This document shows positions 8,788 to 17,519 of a DNA stretch of 64,000 bases, in pieces (the stretch's first letter is position 1; each line of letters begins with the position of its first letter). The notes beneath the pieces were generated by a model. The model was not told the DNA's origin and did no database searches. It saw nothing but the letters and a program-made list of their open reading frames with translations. The stretch spans positions 1 to 64,000 of the forward strand of contig NZ_MKKC01000060.1 in NCBI RefSeq assembly GCF_001942255.1. The letters run 5' to 3'. The stretch is from Nocardiopsis sp. CNR-923. GTDB lineage: Bacteria; Actinomycetota; Actinomycetes; Streptosporangiales; Streptosporangiaceae. Position numbers and translations under genes: made by a program.

Positions 8788-9122
8788 CCGCGTCCCGGAG
8801 GGGCGGGGCGCAGATCACAACCGTGACCTGCCGCCGTACCCTCGTGAACGGGGTTCACTGGACAGACGGGGTCCCCCCGGACCCGCACGAGTCAGGAGCC
8901 AGGCAGGAGGTGACCGACGTGGCGACGTCCGGTCGCGCCGCCCGGCCCCCGGCCCGCGCCGTCGCACACCTCGACGCCGCCGCCCACGGCACCGACCAGG
9001 GCACCGACGACCGGTACTCCCGCATTCGCGAGCGGGCTGACGGCCACCGTGACACCACCCGCAAGGAGGCAGGGGCGTCCCTCCCGGACCGACCAGTCCA
9101 GGGAACCGGCCCCGAGAACCCG
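8788..9122 (+). other. menC-menD interval with possible menD N-terminal extension and an inverted repeat
   Basis: The interval contains a 15-bp palindrome, GTGAAC-GGG-GTTCAC, at 8844-8858. It also has a very good ribosome binding site, AGGAGG at 8905-8910, eight bases before a GTG at 8919 that is in frame with menD. From 8919 the frame is open into menD and would add 68 residues, Pro/Ala-rich and without family similarity. Either menD has a long variable N-terminus here or this is untranslated leader. Confidence 0.4.
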
Positions 9123-10837
9123 ATGAATCCGTCTACCGCCCTGGCCCGGGTCCTCGTCGACGAGCTGGCCCGGTGCGGCCTGGAGGAGGCGGTGGTCGCG
9201 CCGGGGTCGCGCTCGACGCCGCTCGCGCTCGCCCTGGTCGCCCACCCCGACGTCCGCGTCCACGTGCGGGTCGACGAACGCTCGGCGTCCTTCCTCGCGC
9301 TCGGTCTGGCGCGGGCCTCCCGGCTTCCGGTGGCGGTGGTGTGCACCTCGGGGACGGCGGCCGCGAACTTCCACCCGGCGGTCATGGAGGCGGACGAGAG
9401 CGGGGTGCCGCTGTTGGTGCTCACCGCCGACCGGCCGCCCGAGCTGCGGGGCACGGGAGCCAACCAGACGGTGGACCAGATCGGCCTGTACGGCGGCGCC
9501 GTGCGCATGTTCGCTGAGGTGGGCACCCCCGACCCGGTTCCGGGCATGGTGCCGTACTGGCGGTCGTTGGTCTGTCGCGCGTGGAGCTCCGCCGTCCACC
9601 GCCGCCCCGGCCCCGTCCATCTCAACGTCGCCTTCCGCGACCCGCTGACCCCCGACGGCCCCTCGGCCGTGGCGTGGACGGCGCCGCTGGAGGGCCGGGT
9701 CGGCGACCGTCCGTGGATCGACCGGCCCGGCCCGTCGGCCGAGCCCGCCCCGTACGTGCTGCCCGATGTCGAGCGGGGCGTGATCGTGTGCGGCGACGGC
9801 GACTACGACCCGGTGCCGTTCCTGGCCCTGTCCGAGTCGACCGGGTGGCCGCTGCTGGCCGAGCCCACCTCCACGCCCGCCGGACCGGTGCGCTGTCCAC
9901 CCACCGCCAGCTGTTGGCCTCGCCGCGCTTTTGCGCCGAGCACGCGCCGGAGCTGGTGGTCAGCGTCGGTCGCCCGAACCTGTCCCGGCAGGTCCTGGCC
10001 TACCTGCGGCGTGCGCCCCGGCACGTCGTGGTGACCGCGTCCGCCGTCGGCGATCCCGCGGCCGGGCTGGCCAACGCGTTCTCCGACCCGGCCCGCACCG
10101 CCACCGACGTCGTCGCCGACGTCGCACCCCCGGCCGGGGTGTCGTGGGACGAGCCCGCGAACTCCGACTGGACGCGCTCGTGGTGGCGGGCGGAGCAGGC
10201 GGCCCGCGTCGCCCTGGACCGGGTGCTGGACGCAGACGAGATGCTCAGTGAGCCGCGCCTGGCCCGTGACCTGGCCTCGCAACTGTCCGCGGGGTCGCTG
10301 CTGTTCGCGGGGGCGAGCATGCCCATCCGCGACCTGGACGCGACGATGCGCGCCCGCTGCGGGCTGCGGCTCGTCGGTAACCGGGGGGTGAGCGGGATCG
10401 ACGGGACCGTCTCCACGGCCGTCGGCGCTGCGCTCGCGCACCAGCACGACGGCGGCGGCCGGGCCTACGCCCTGTTGGGCGACCTGGCGATGCTGCACGA
10501 CCAGAACGGTCTGATCATCGGGCCGGGGGAACCGCGCCCGGACCTGGCCGTGGTGGTGGTCAACAACGACGGCGGGGGGATCTTCTCCGGCCTCGAACAG
10601 GCCGGGCACCCGGATTTCGAGCGGGTCTTCGGGACGCCGCACGGGGTGTCGATGGAGCGTGTGGCGGCTGTGGCCGACCTGCCGTACACGCGCCTGGAGT
10701 GGGCGGCCGACCTGCCCAAGGCGCTCATGGGCGAGGGGCTGCGCGTGGTCGAGGTACGCACCGGGCGGTCCGACAGCGCCGCGCTGCGCCGCAGGATGCA
10801 GACGGTGGTCGACGAGGCGGTCGACGCGCTGGTGTGA
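9123..10837 (+). CDS. menD: SEPHCHC synthase (MenD), interrupted by a single-base frameshift
   Basis: About 571 residues when repaired. MenD is a ThDP-dependent enzyme that joins isochorismate and 2-oxoglutarate in menaquinone synthesis. The first part has the N-terminal signature N-P-S-T-A-L-A and V-A-P-G-S-R-S-T-P-L-A; the C-terminal ThDP domain contains G-N-R-G-V-S-G-I-D-G and N-N-D-G-G-G-I-F. The frame changes near 9887, where CCGGTG reads correctly as CCGGGTG, so one G appears lost. No inactivating change is otherwise visible, and the sole menD of a menaquinone-dependent bacterium should be intact. ATG 9123 matches the family start but has a weak ribosome binding site; an in-frame GTG at 8919 has a strong one. 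Confidence 0.88.
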
Positions 10838-10942
10838 GGGGTCGTCCCAGGGTTGGGCGCGGGTCGCGGAGGGAAGGACGCCCAACAAGGGACCGGCGAG
10901 AGACCTGATCCCCGGGGGGCGTGCGTGGCAGGGCCGATCACG

Positions 10943-11419
10943 ATGAACTACGTGCTGCACATGACCGAACTGGCCCGTTGGCGCGGCGGTGAGGGCGATC
11001 TGGAGCCGGACAGCCTGCACACCCACGGGTACGTCCACGCCTCGCCCAACGAGCACGCCATGCTGGCGGTGGCCAACTCCCTGCACCGGTCCGCGACCGA
11101 GCCCTTCTGCGTCCTGGTGGTCGACACCGCGCGCCTGTCCTGCGAGGTGCGCTGGGAGGACCCCTGCACCCACATCGCGTTGGACGAGCGGTTCGGCGCG
11201 GCCCTGGCCGATGACCTCCTCTTCCCCCACATCTACGGAGCCATCCCGCGTGAGGCCGTCGTGGGCGTGCGTTACCTGCGACGCGAACCTCCGGGGGTGT
11301 CACGCCGTCGACCAACGCGGATCGACGGCCGAGGCGCTCGACCTGTTCCCGCATCCCGAGGGCGGATGGTTCCGTGCCACGTGGCGCAGCGGGGTGTACG
11401 TGCGGCCGGAGGGCTATGA
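10943..11419 (+). CDS. DUF952 domain protein
   Basis: 158 residues as read. Residues 1-112 match DUF952: Y-V-L-H-M-T near the start, H-T-H-G-Y-V-H-A-S-P, a central V-L-V-V-D, then W-E-D-P and F-P-H-I-Y-G-A-I-P-R-E-A-V. DUF952 folds like a ribosyltransferase-related domain, but its function is unproven. After about residue 117 the codon pattern deteriorates, and coding quality moves to the frame of the DUF985 cupin that follows. The C-terminal 40 residues given here are therefore doubtful. The domain may continue into the cupin as one fused protein. Confidence 0.65.
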   Translation: MNYVLHMTELARWRGGEGDLEPDSLHTHGYVHASPNEHAMLAVANSLHRSATEPFCVLVVDTARLSCEVRWEDPCTHIALDERFGAALADDLLFPHIYGAIPREAVVGVRYLRREPPGVSRRRPTRIDGRGARPVPASRGRMVPCHVAQRGVRAAGGL

Positions 11420-11783
11420 CGCCGAGCGCGAGACCGCGTCGGCGCTGCAGTACCTGCTGTGCCCGGGGGAGCGCTGCCGCTGGCACCGACTGCGGTCGGC
11501 GCAGATGTGGTCCTTCTGCCGTGGCGGGCCGACCCGGGTCGAGTTGGGCGGGACCGGGCCCCAACCCGAGGCGGGCGAGGGGTACACGTTGGGGCCGTAC
11601 GTGGAGGCCGGGCAGTCGCTCCAGGTGCTGGTGCCCGCCGGGACCTGGCAGACCGCGCGCACGCTCACGGCGGAGGAGACCCTGGCGACGTGCTTCACCT
11701 CGCCCGCGTTCGAGTTCGAGGACCTGGAGGTCGCCGACGCGGGCGGGAGTCTGCGGTTCCCGCTCTTCGACGTCCGGCCCTGA
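11250..11783 (+). CDS. Cupin DUF985 family protein
   Basis: 177 residues if started at GTG 11250; the true start is uncertain. The recognisable domain begins at about 11325 with A-L-D-L-F-P-H-P-E-G-G-W-F and continues with S-A-L-Q-Y-L-L-C-P-G-E, R-W-H-R-L-R-S, L-G-P-Y-V-E-A-G-Q and the cupin end motif T-C-F-T-S-P-A-F-E-F-E-D. This is the DUF985 (cupin_5) sugar-isomerase-like fold of unknown substrate. Its N-terminal 25 residues read poorly and overlap the DUF952 gene in another frame. A change of GGGGG to GGGG at 11293-11297 would fuse the two into a single DUF952-DUF985 protein. Confidence 0.65.
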   Translation: MRPSWACVTCDANLRGCHAVDQRGSTAEALDLFPHPEGGWFRATWRSGVYVRPEGYDAERETASALQYLLCPGERCRWHRLRSAQMWSFCRGGPTRVELGGTGPQPEAGEGYTLGPYVEAGQSLQVLVPAGTWQTARTLTAEETLATCFTSPAFEFEDLEVADAGGSLRFPLFDVRP

Positions 11784-11810
11784 ACCGGGGCGGGCCGTCC
11801 GCCGAGGCGC

Positions 11811-13171
11811 TCAGCCGCCGGACCACCGGTGGCGGGCCAGGCGCAGGACTGCGGCGCCCACGGCGTAGGAGCCCAACACGGCCAGGGTGAACGCGTCCAC
11901 CTGGCGAACTCCGGTCAGGGCGATCCCGGCGAGTCCGGCCACCATCGCGACCAGGGCGAACACCAGCAGGGAGCGCCAGGCCGCGGTTCCGATCGGCGAC
12001 GCGGTCCGGATCCGCCATCCGGAGCTGGAGGGGGCGGTGCGTGCCTCGACGCCGCCGAAGGCGACCACGAGGACCGCCAGCACCAGGCGACCGAGACCAG
12101 CCACGGCACCCGTTGCAGCAACCACGCGGCCGAGTCCACGGGCCGCTGCGCCAGCAGGCCGGTGCCGTACAGGGCCGCGCCGGTGATGACCGCGGCGCTC
12201 ATGTGCCACAGGAACACGGTCAGCACCACCGAGTTCACCGCCACGACCGCGGTCCAGGGCCGGGGACGCCGCAGCAGCCGCCGCGCCGGACGCGCGAGCC
12301 ACAGTACGACCGCGGTCTGGGTCAGACCGAGGACCAGCAGCGCGAACGTCGGCGGTGAGGTGTTGCCGAACTCCTGACCCGGGACGGTCACCATGCTGAT
12401 CGGGTAGGGGCCCAGCACGGTCAGTCCGAGCAGCAGCGCGCACCCGCTCAGCGCGGCCATGGCCGTGACGAGGGGGCGCGGACGGGCCAGGCGGTCCCGC
12501 CACAGGTACCCGAGCTGGTGCATGGTGAGCCAGACCAGCAGGTAGTTGGCGGCGCCGACGATCGGGACCCCGAAGCCCAGCCGCGCGGCGTCCAGGACCA
12601 GGACGATCCCGACGAGCACCAGCGGCACCGCCGCCCCCCACCGGCGGTGCAGCCCGTGCGTCACAGGGGCGAGGACGACGACGCACAGGTAGACGGCCAG
12701 GAACCACAGGGGGATGGCGGCGGCCCAGACCGCCAGGCCGACGGCCTCGGGCGGAACGTCCAGCAGCAGCGCCCCGAACGCGACCGCCCACACGGCGGCG
12801 AGGAACGCCGAGGTGGGACGGAGCAGGCGGTCGGTGCGCCCCAGCACCCAGCCGAGCGCGTCCCCGCCCCTGTCCCGGTGCGAGATCAGCGACGCCGCGT
12901 TGGCGTACCCGCCGACCAGGAAGAACACCGGCATGACCTGGAACAGCCAGGTCAGCGGTTGGCTCCAGGCGAGCTCGCCCAGGGCGTTGCGCCCGGAGAT
13001 CCCGTCGTCGTTGGTCACCACCACGGCCAGCCAGTGGCCCAGGACCACCAGCACGATGGCCAGGGCGCGCAACAGGTCCACGTAGCGGTTGCGGCGCTCC
13101 GGGGTCGATCGCGCGGTCTGGCGTATCCGGCGCAGGACCGCTGGTGTTCTGGGACACCACGTGTGGGGCAT
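11811..13171 (-). CDS. Acyltransferase 3 family membrane protein, frameshifted near its C-terminus
   Basis: About 453 residues when repaired. The N-terminal motif R-Y-V-D-L-L-R-A-L-A-I-V-L-V-V-L-G-H-W, followed by about ten hydrophobic segments, identifies an acyltransferase-3 (YfiQ/OafA-like) integral membrane protein. These proteins transfer acyl groups to sugars, lipids or other cell-surface molecules. The frame changes near 12086 (GCCTGG should read GCCCTGG); the last two membrane segments are in the other frame and end at 11811. Start uncertain: ATG 13171 is used, GTG 13222 is possible, and neither has a good ribosome binding site. Confidence 0.78.
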
Positions 13172-13592
13172 GGGACGCGACCACCGATCCGGATCCGACT
13201 GCTTGCCAGTGTGTGGGTTCACCTATCCGGAGGGCGGACTCTGACACGGACCGAGGGAGACCTTGACCGCCTCCATACCTTGGGCGCGGGTCGACCCCGG
13301 CCGCGGCGGGGCGGCGGCCACTTTCGGCCACACCCGTTCCGGTCGCGTATGCATCACGGCAGGTGAGGGCGGATGTTCTCCGTTTCCCCGGGCGTGAGCG
13401 GGTCGTCGTGTGGCTCACGTCACATGCCGGTGGAACTCACTTTCCCCTCCGCCGTGCATGCGTTCCGAACTGCGACGACGGCGAATCCACCCGCCTTCTT
13501 CCGCGCTGTCCGGTGTCGGTGCCCGTACGGATAATCCCTACGAACCCCGAAACGACGGTTTCACCCCCCTGTTGCCCGACGGGAGTCGATGG
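13172..13592. other. Intergenic region upstream of the toxin operon
   Basis: No gene is supported in these 420 bases between the divergent acyltransferase and toxin operons. A GATAAT hexamer at 13530-13535 is a good -10 candidate, 58 bases before the first toxin-operon gene, but no convincing -35 lies 17-18 bases before it. Confidence 0.4.
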
Positions 13593-13964
13593 ATGAAGTT
13601 CGAGTTGGTGGATCCTCCCGAGGACGCGGCCTCCGGCGCCTGCGATCCGGAGGCCGCCCGTTCCCTCACCGGACGTCGGAGCGGCATCGGACCGAGCGCA
13701 ATCCCCCATGTCGGTCCGATCGAGGGCGATCTCGGCCGGGTGCGCCTGAACCGCGCCGTCGAACAGGCGCGTGCCGTGGTCGAGGATCTGCGTGCGCGCG
13801 CCGCCGAACAGAGCATGGCCGAGACCGGGACGAACGGCACGAACACACCCGACCCCGGCGACGATGTCCAGCCTCTCCTCTTCCGTGCGCGAAGCGGGAG
13901 GAAGGCATCGGAAACGGAGGCGCGAACCGGCGGTGTCGTCACCCCCGAGGAGCGTGACCGATGA
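13593..13964 (+). CDS. Hypothetical first gene of the type VII-style toxin operon
   Basis: 123 residues, not recognised. Residues 45-70 are a charged helix (G-R-V-R-L-N-R-A-V-E-Q-A-R-A-V-V-E-D-L-R-A-R), the rest is low-complexity Asp/Thr/Gly-rich. There is no signal peptide or membrane helix. ATG 13593 has GGGAG seven bases upstream. Its stop overlaps the next start (ATGA), which ties it to the following ESX-like genes. By position it may be a chaperone or a partner of the secreted toxin. Confidence 0.55.
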   Translation: MKFELVDPPEDAASGACDPEAARSLTGRRSGIGPSAIPHVGPIEGDLGRVRLNRAVEQARAVVEDLRARAAEQSMAETGTNGTNTPDPGDDVQPLLFRARSGRKASETEARTGGVVTPEERDR

Positions 13965-14329
13965 GCCAGTGGAATCTCTATGTGCCCGGGGTGTCGACGG
14001 TTCTGACCAATGTCAGCGCTGAGTTGGGTGTCGACGAAGCGGGCGGCGGACTGTCCGACTGCGTCGACCGGACGTCGCGAAAGATCGACGACGCGCTGGA
14101 GGCGGCGGGGAGCGGCCCCGTCGAGTCGGAACTGCTGCGCTTCACCGGCGCGTACAACGGCGCGGCCGGGGAGATGCTGCTGCGCGGGCTGTCGTGCGTG
14201 GTGGGCGCCGGTGAGGCGACCCGCGCGTACATGGACGGCAACGAGGAGATGGCCCTGGAGGCGCAGAACAACGCGGGGACCATGGAGAACCTTGATCTCG
14301 GCGGGGACGGGTCCGGAGGTCCGCATTGA
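13961..14329 (+). CDS. Small ESX-associated protein (DUF6507-like)
   Basis: 122 residues, mostly helical. The start S-Q-W-N-L-Y-V-P-G-V-x-x-V-L and an Ala/Gly-rich helical body resemble the small WXG100-like partner proteins (DUF6507 type) found before polymorphic toxins in actinomycetes; family assignment is from memory of the pattern. Such proteins pair with the toxin N-terminus for type VII secretion. It starts in an ATGA overlap with the previous gene and ends in a TTGA overlap with the toxin, so all three are translationally coupled. Confidence 0.6.
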   Translation: MSQWNLYVPGVSTVLTNVSAELGVDEAGGGLSDCVDRTSRKIDDALEAAGSGPVESELLRFTGAYNGAAGEMLLRGLSCVVGAGEATRAYMDGNEEMALEAQNNAGTMENLDLGGDGSGGPH

Positions 14330-16528
14330 GCGGCTTCTCGTTGACCGAGGCCCAGGCGGGCGTCGACGGCAACATGTTCCGCCTCATCGACCCCGCGGAG
14401 ATACCCACCCCAGCGGGTGACGCGGGGGCCCTGGAACAGGCCGCGGCGGACCTCCGGTCGGGCGGTGAGGAGATCCTGGAGCTCGCCGAGGGCGCCGAAT
14501 CGACGTGGATGGGGTTGTCCGCGCACTACGAGGCTCCCGAGTCCGGAGAGCTTCTGGCGGCGATGGGACCGACCGTGGAGAAGGCCGAGGGCGTCGAGTC
14601 CGACCTGAGCACGGTCGCCGGAGCTCTGGACGACTTCGCCTCGGCGATCCGCACCGCGAAGAGCTCGCTGAACGCGCTACGGGCCCATGCCGAGGAGCTG
14701 CGATCGGAGGTCGACGCCGACTCCGCGATCTGGTGGTTGAAGAAGCCCTCGGCCGTCATCGAGAACAAGGACCTCAAGGACGCGGTCAACCGTGCCTGGC
14801 AGGCCTACAACGACGCCGAGACCGACTGCGCCAACGCGATCTCCGCCCTGTGCGGCGCCCGACCTACGTCGCGCCCGACGAGTACACCGGTGGGCTGAAC
14901 GAGATCCCCTACGGGCTGCCCACCGAGGCCGGGGCCGAGAGCACAGGTGCCACCGACTTCGTGGGCCGGTACCTGGGTGATTCGTACGAGTGGGCGCGCG
15001 ACGCCGACGACGGTCCCTGGCCGCTGGACTGGGTGCTGGGGTACGGCCTGGGGTCGTTGGAGACCATCTACGTCGACGTCGGGTGGCAGACGGGTGTCGC
15101 CATCGTCTCCCTCGCCGGTGTGTGGGGCCCGAACACCGGGTGGACCCTCAAACCGAACGAGATCCTCCGGAACAAGCTGGAGTTCGGCGAGGGGGCGATC
15201 GAGGGAATCGCCGGTCTCGTCGGGTTGCACGGCGAGGACGGGTGGTTGATCAACCCGTTCGGCGACGAGCCCTACTGGGGCTACGACGGGGACACGCAGG
15301 CCGCCAACGCCGGAGCGGCGTGGGCGGAGCAGCGCGAGGTGTTCTTCGCGTGGTCCGAGTGGGGCGAGAACAACGAGTACGCGGCCGGGGTCTCGAGCAC
15401 GAACATCGCGATGCTGCCCGTGTCCGGGACACTGCGTGCGGTGCGCACACTGCTCGACGGTGGGCGGCGCGACGGAGCTGACGGGCCGGACGGTCAGCCG
15501 GAGGATTTCGACACGGATGCCGACGGGTTTGTGTCGCTGGATCTGGACGGGGCTTCCAGCGGGCGGTTCGAGTCCGTTGACGAGCTGCTGGAGAATCTGG
15601 ACGGGGACCCGACGCCCGGCGGGCGGTCCGAGGATCTCGTCCCCGACCTGGACACGGGTTCCGTCGGGGGACCGGGGCCGAGGGTTCCGACACCGACTCC
15701 CGAGCCCGACCCCACTCCGAACCCCCGCCCGTCCGTGGAGGAACCACGCCAGGACGGCCCCCGGCCGGACAGAGAACCCGAACCGCAGCGAGACGGCGAT
15801 ACGTCGAACGAGGCCGCCCGCGAAACTGAAGATCCTGACTCGCCTCTGACCTTGGACAGGAATCCCGAACGCGACGACGCGGACGAGTCTCGCGCCGAGG
15901 ACCGGGTGGAACCGGAAACCGTTCGCCCGCGCGAGGAATCTGCGGATCCGGAACCCTCTCCTGACAGTGGTGGCGATGGCGGAGGTGACCAACCGCCCGG
16001 TGACCGTACCGGAACCGGCGGAGACGGTGACCGTGGCTCCGACGACCTCCGTGAGTCTGATACCGAGCTGGCCCATGACTCCGACGGAACCGACGGCGAT
16101 ATTCAGTCCTCTCAGAGCCATGACTATGAAAACTTCCCTCTGATTCAGGAGATTGCCGAAGGGAAGCCTGGGGGGAATAGGTTCGTGGCGGATCTGAGTC
16201 ATGTTACTGGATCTACCGCCGCTTCACGGAATCGGGCCATTGCTGCGATTATTTCTGAAGATTTTCAGGACCTTCGGTTCACCCATAAACCTGTTTACAG
16301 TCCCTGGGTTAGTAGTGGGATTGCCCAAAAGGGAGGTGGGACGCATGTCGGTGCGGAATCGTTCGTGAGCAGAGCGGAGCTTCGTGATAGTCTCGTGCAT
16401 GAGGAGCTGCATCACCGGTGGTTTTCACGTGAGATTAACTCGAGGCACCATCGCGAGACGGATCTGGTCGGTCGGCGCGGTTCTATGAGATTGTCCGTAG
16501 GTATCAAGCTATGCGGGGGTGGCGGTGA
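14326..16528 (+). CDS. Polymorphic toxin, type VII secretion style, with C-terminal HEELHH domain (two frameshifts)
   Basis: About 734 residues when repaired. Residues 1-185 are a helical ESX/LXG-like targeting domain. A Trp/Gly-rich domain follows (about 190-385), then an acidic Pro-rich linker (about 395-600) that opens with a DxDxDG calcium-loop-like motif, and a toxin tip from about residue 605. The tip contains V-H-E-E-L-H-H-R-W-F, then, after repair, R-F-Y-E-I-V-R-R-Y-Q-A-M-R-G-W. HEELHH could bind a metal ion; the activity is unknown. Frames change near 14854 (GCGGCG should read GCGGGCG) and near 16460 (ACGGAT should read ACGGGAT). The TTG start has GGAGG upstream. The tip is AT-richer than the rest, as expected for a swapped toxin cassette. 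The immunity gene overlaps the stop (GTGA). Confidence 0.72.
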
Positions 16529-16944
16529 GCGAGCAGGCTGTTCGTTTGTCTGATGTGTGTAAGGAGTGTGGCAATGCCAGAGAAGGTTGGGTGGTGCAGT
16601 TAGTTAAAGACAGGAAGCTTCGATGGGAAGTGGAGTGGGAGTGTGTAAATTGCGGAGTCTCGCACCACTGGGCGTGGGGTTCGGCTCCTGCTGATGTGCG
16701 CGATTTGCTTATTAAGCAGCATGGTGTGGAATGCCTGACGATCGTGGATTCCCATCGACGCAAGGGTGTAGTTCTCAAGGTTTTCAGGGAAGCGTTTGAC
16801 GCATCTATTGGTGAGGCTAAAGACTTCAGTCGGAAGGTGACTGGGTGTGGGTACGAGGGGACGCATGTTGAGGTGGATCTTCTGTCAAAGCTTCTTCGTG
16901 AGAGAGGTGTGAAGAGTCAGGTAGCGCCTGGTTCGTGTGGGTGA
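16525..16944 (+). CDS. Probable immunity protein with two CxxC motifs
   Basis: 139 residues, cytoplasmic. The N-terminal half carries C-K-E-C and C-V-N-C, spaced like a four-cysteine zinc ribbon, and W-V-V-Q-L-V-K-D between them; the C-terminal half is alpha/beta with G-G-Y/C-G-Y-E-G-T-H-V-E-V. It starts at GTG 16525 in a GTGA overlap with the repaired toxin stop. Its position directly after the toxin tip and its low GC relative to the chromosome are the classic arrangement for a cognate immunity protein. I infer the function from position; the sequence family is not named with confidence. Confidence 0.6.
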   Translation: MSEQAVRLSDVCKECGNAREGWVVQLVKDRKLRWEVEWECVNCGVSHHWAWGSAPADVRDLLIKQHGVECLTIVDSHRRKGVVLKVFREAFDASIGEAKDFSRKVTGCGYEGTHVEVDLLSKLLRERGVKSQVAPGSCG

Positions 16945-17096
16945 ACTTTGATTCTTGGGCCGTGGGAGCTGTTTTGAAAATCTTGGCTTCGACCTGTGCG
17001 CGGTCACGCGAACCACGGCGAACCACTGGTTCAGGTCTGGGCCGAGACATGTCTGTGGCTCGCATCCTTCAGGTGATTCTGGGAAAATTTGGGTGA
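16941..17096 (+). CDS. Candidate 51-residue ORF coupled at both ends by GTGA overlaps
   Basis: GTG 16941 overlaps the stop of the immunity gene, and its own stop (17094-17096) overlaps GTG 17093 of the next gene, each as GTGA. The product begins V-N-F-D-S-W-A-V-G-A-V-L-K-I-L and has no recognised domain. Codon use is weak because the region is AT-rich, so this may be chance or the remains of a longer gene broken by a frameshift. Confidence 0.3.
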   Translation: MNFDSWAVGAVLKILASTCARSREPRRTTGSGLGRDMSVARILQVILGKFG

Positions 17097-17515
17097 TTGA
17101 AATATGCGATCGCGATCCGGATCCTGCTCACGCTATGTCTCGGGGGGATGCCTGGGAAGATCTGCAATTGAAATGGGTGGGTTCGAGGCCAAGATATGAT
17201 GGGATCACTGATGGTGCACTGGTCTACGTTCCGGTGCGCAAGAGCGATGTCGTGATTGGATATCTTTGGGCGTCGGAAGACGGGAAAGCCGCGAACTTTC
17301 TGAACATCGAGTCGGTTGGGGTAGAGAGTATCAATGCCAAAGGTGCTTGGATACGCCGTCTCCTTGAGGCGAAAGAGCGTGGACTGACTTCTGTCCAAGC
17401 TCTTGAGGCGTGGATTGGCTCGCCTGAAGACGAGCGAGCAGGTTGTATCCCGGAAGATGCGTCACGGGTACGACTCGGCGGTCTTCAGGAACTCATGGAC
17501 ATCGCGAACGCCTGA
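17093..17515 (+). CDS. Small protein of the toxin operon, possible second immunity protein
   Basis: 140 residues if started at GTG 17093. The core (D-G-A-L-V-Y-V-P-V-R, then V-V-I-G-Y-L-W-A-S, then W-I-R-R-L-L-E-A-K-E-R-G-L-T, and a C-terminal S-P-E-D-E-R-A-G) resembles small uncharacterised actinobacterial proteins with a G-Y-L-W motif seen near toxin loci; I do not know their function. The frame is open further upstream without family-like sequence, and ATG 17135 is another possible start. GC content is low compared with the chromosome. It ends four bases before the convergent DUF6177 gene. Confidence 0.5.
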   Translation: MIEICDRDPDPAHAMSRGDAWEDLQLKWVGSRPRYDGITDGALVYVPVRKSDVVIGYLWASEDGKAANFLNIESVGVESINAKGAWIRRLLEAKERGLTSVQALEAWIGSPEDERAGCIPEDASRVRLGGLQELMDIANA

Positions 17516-17519
17516 CGGA

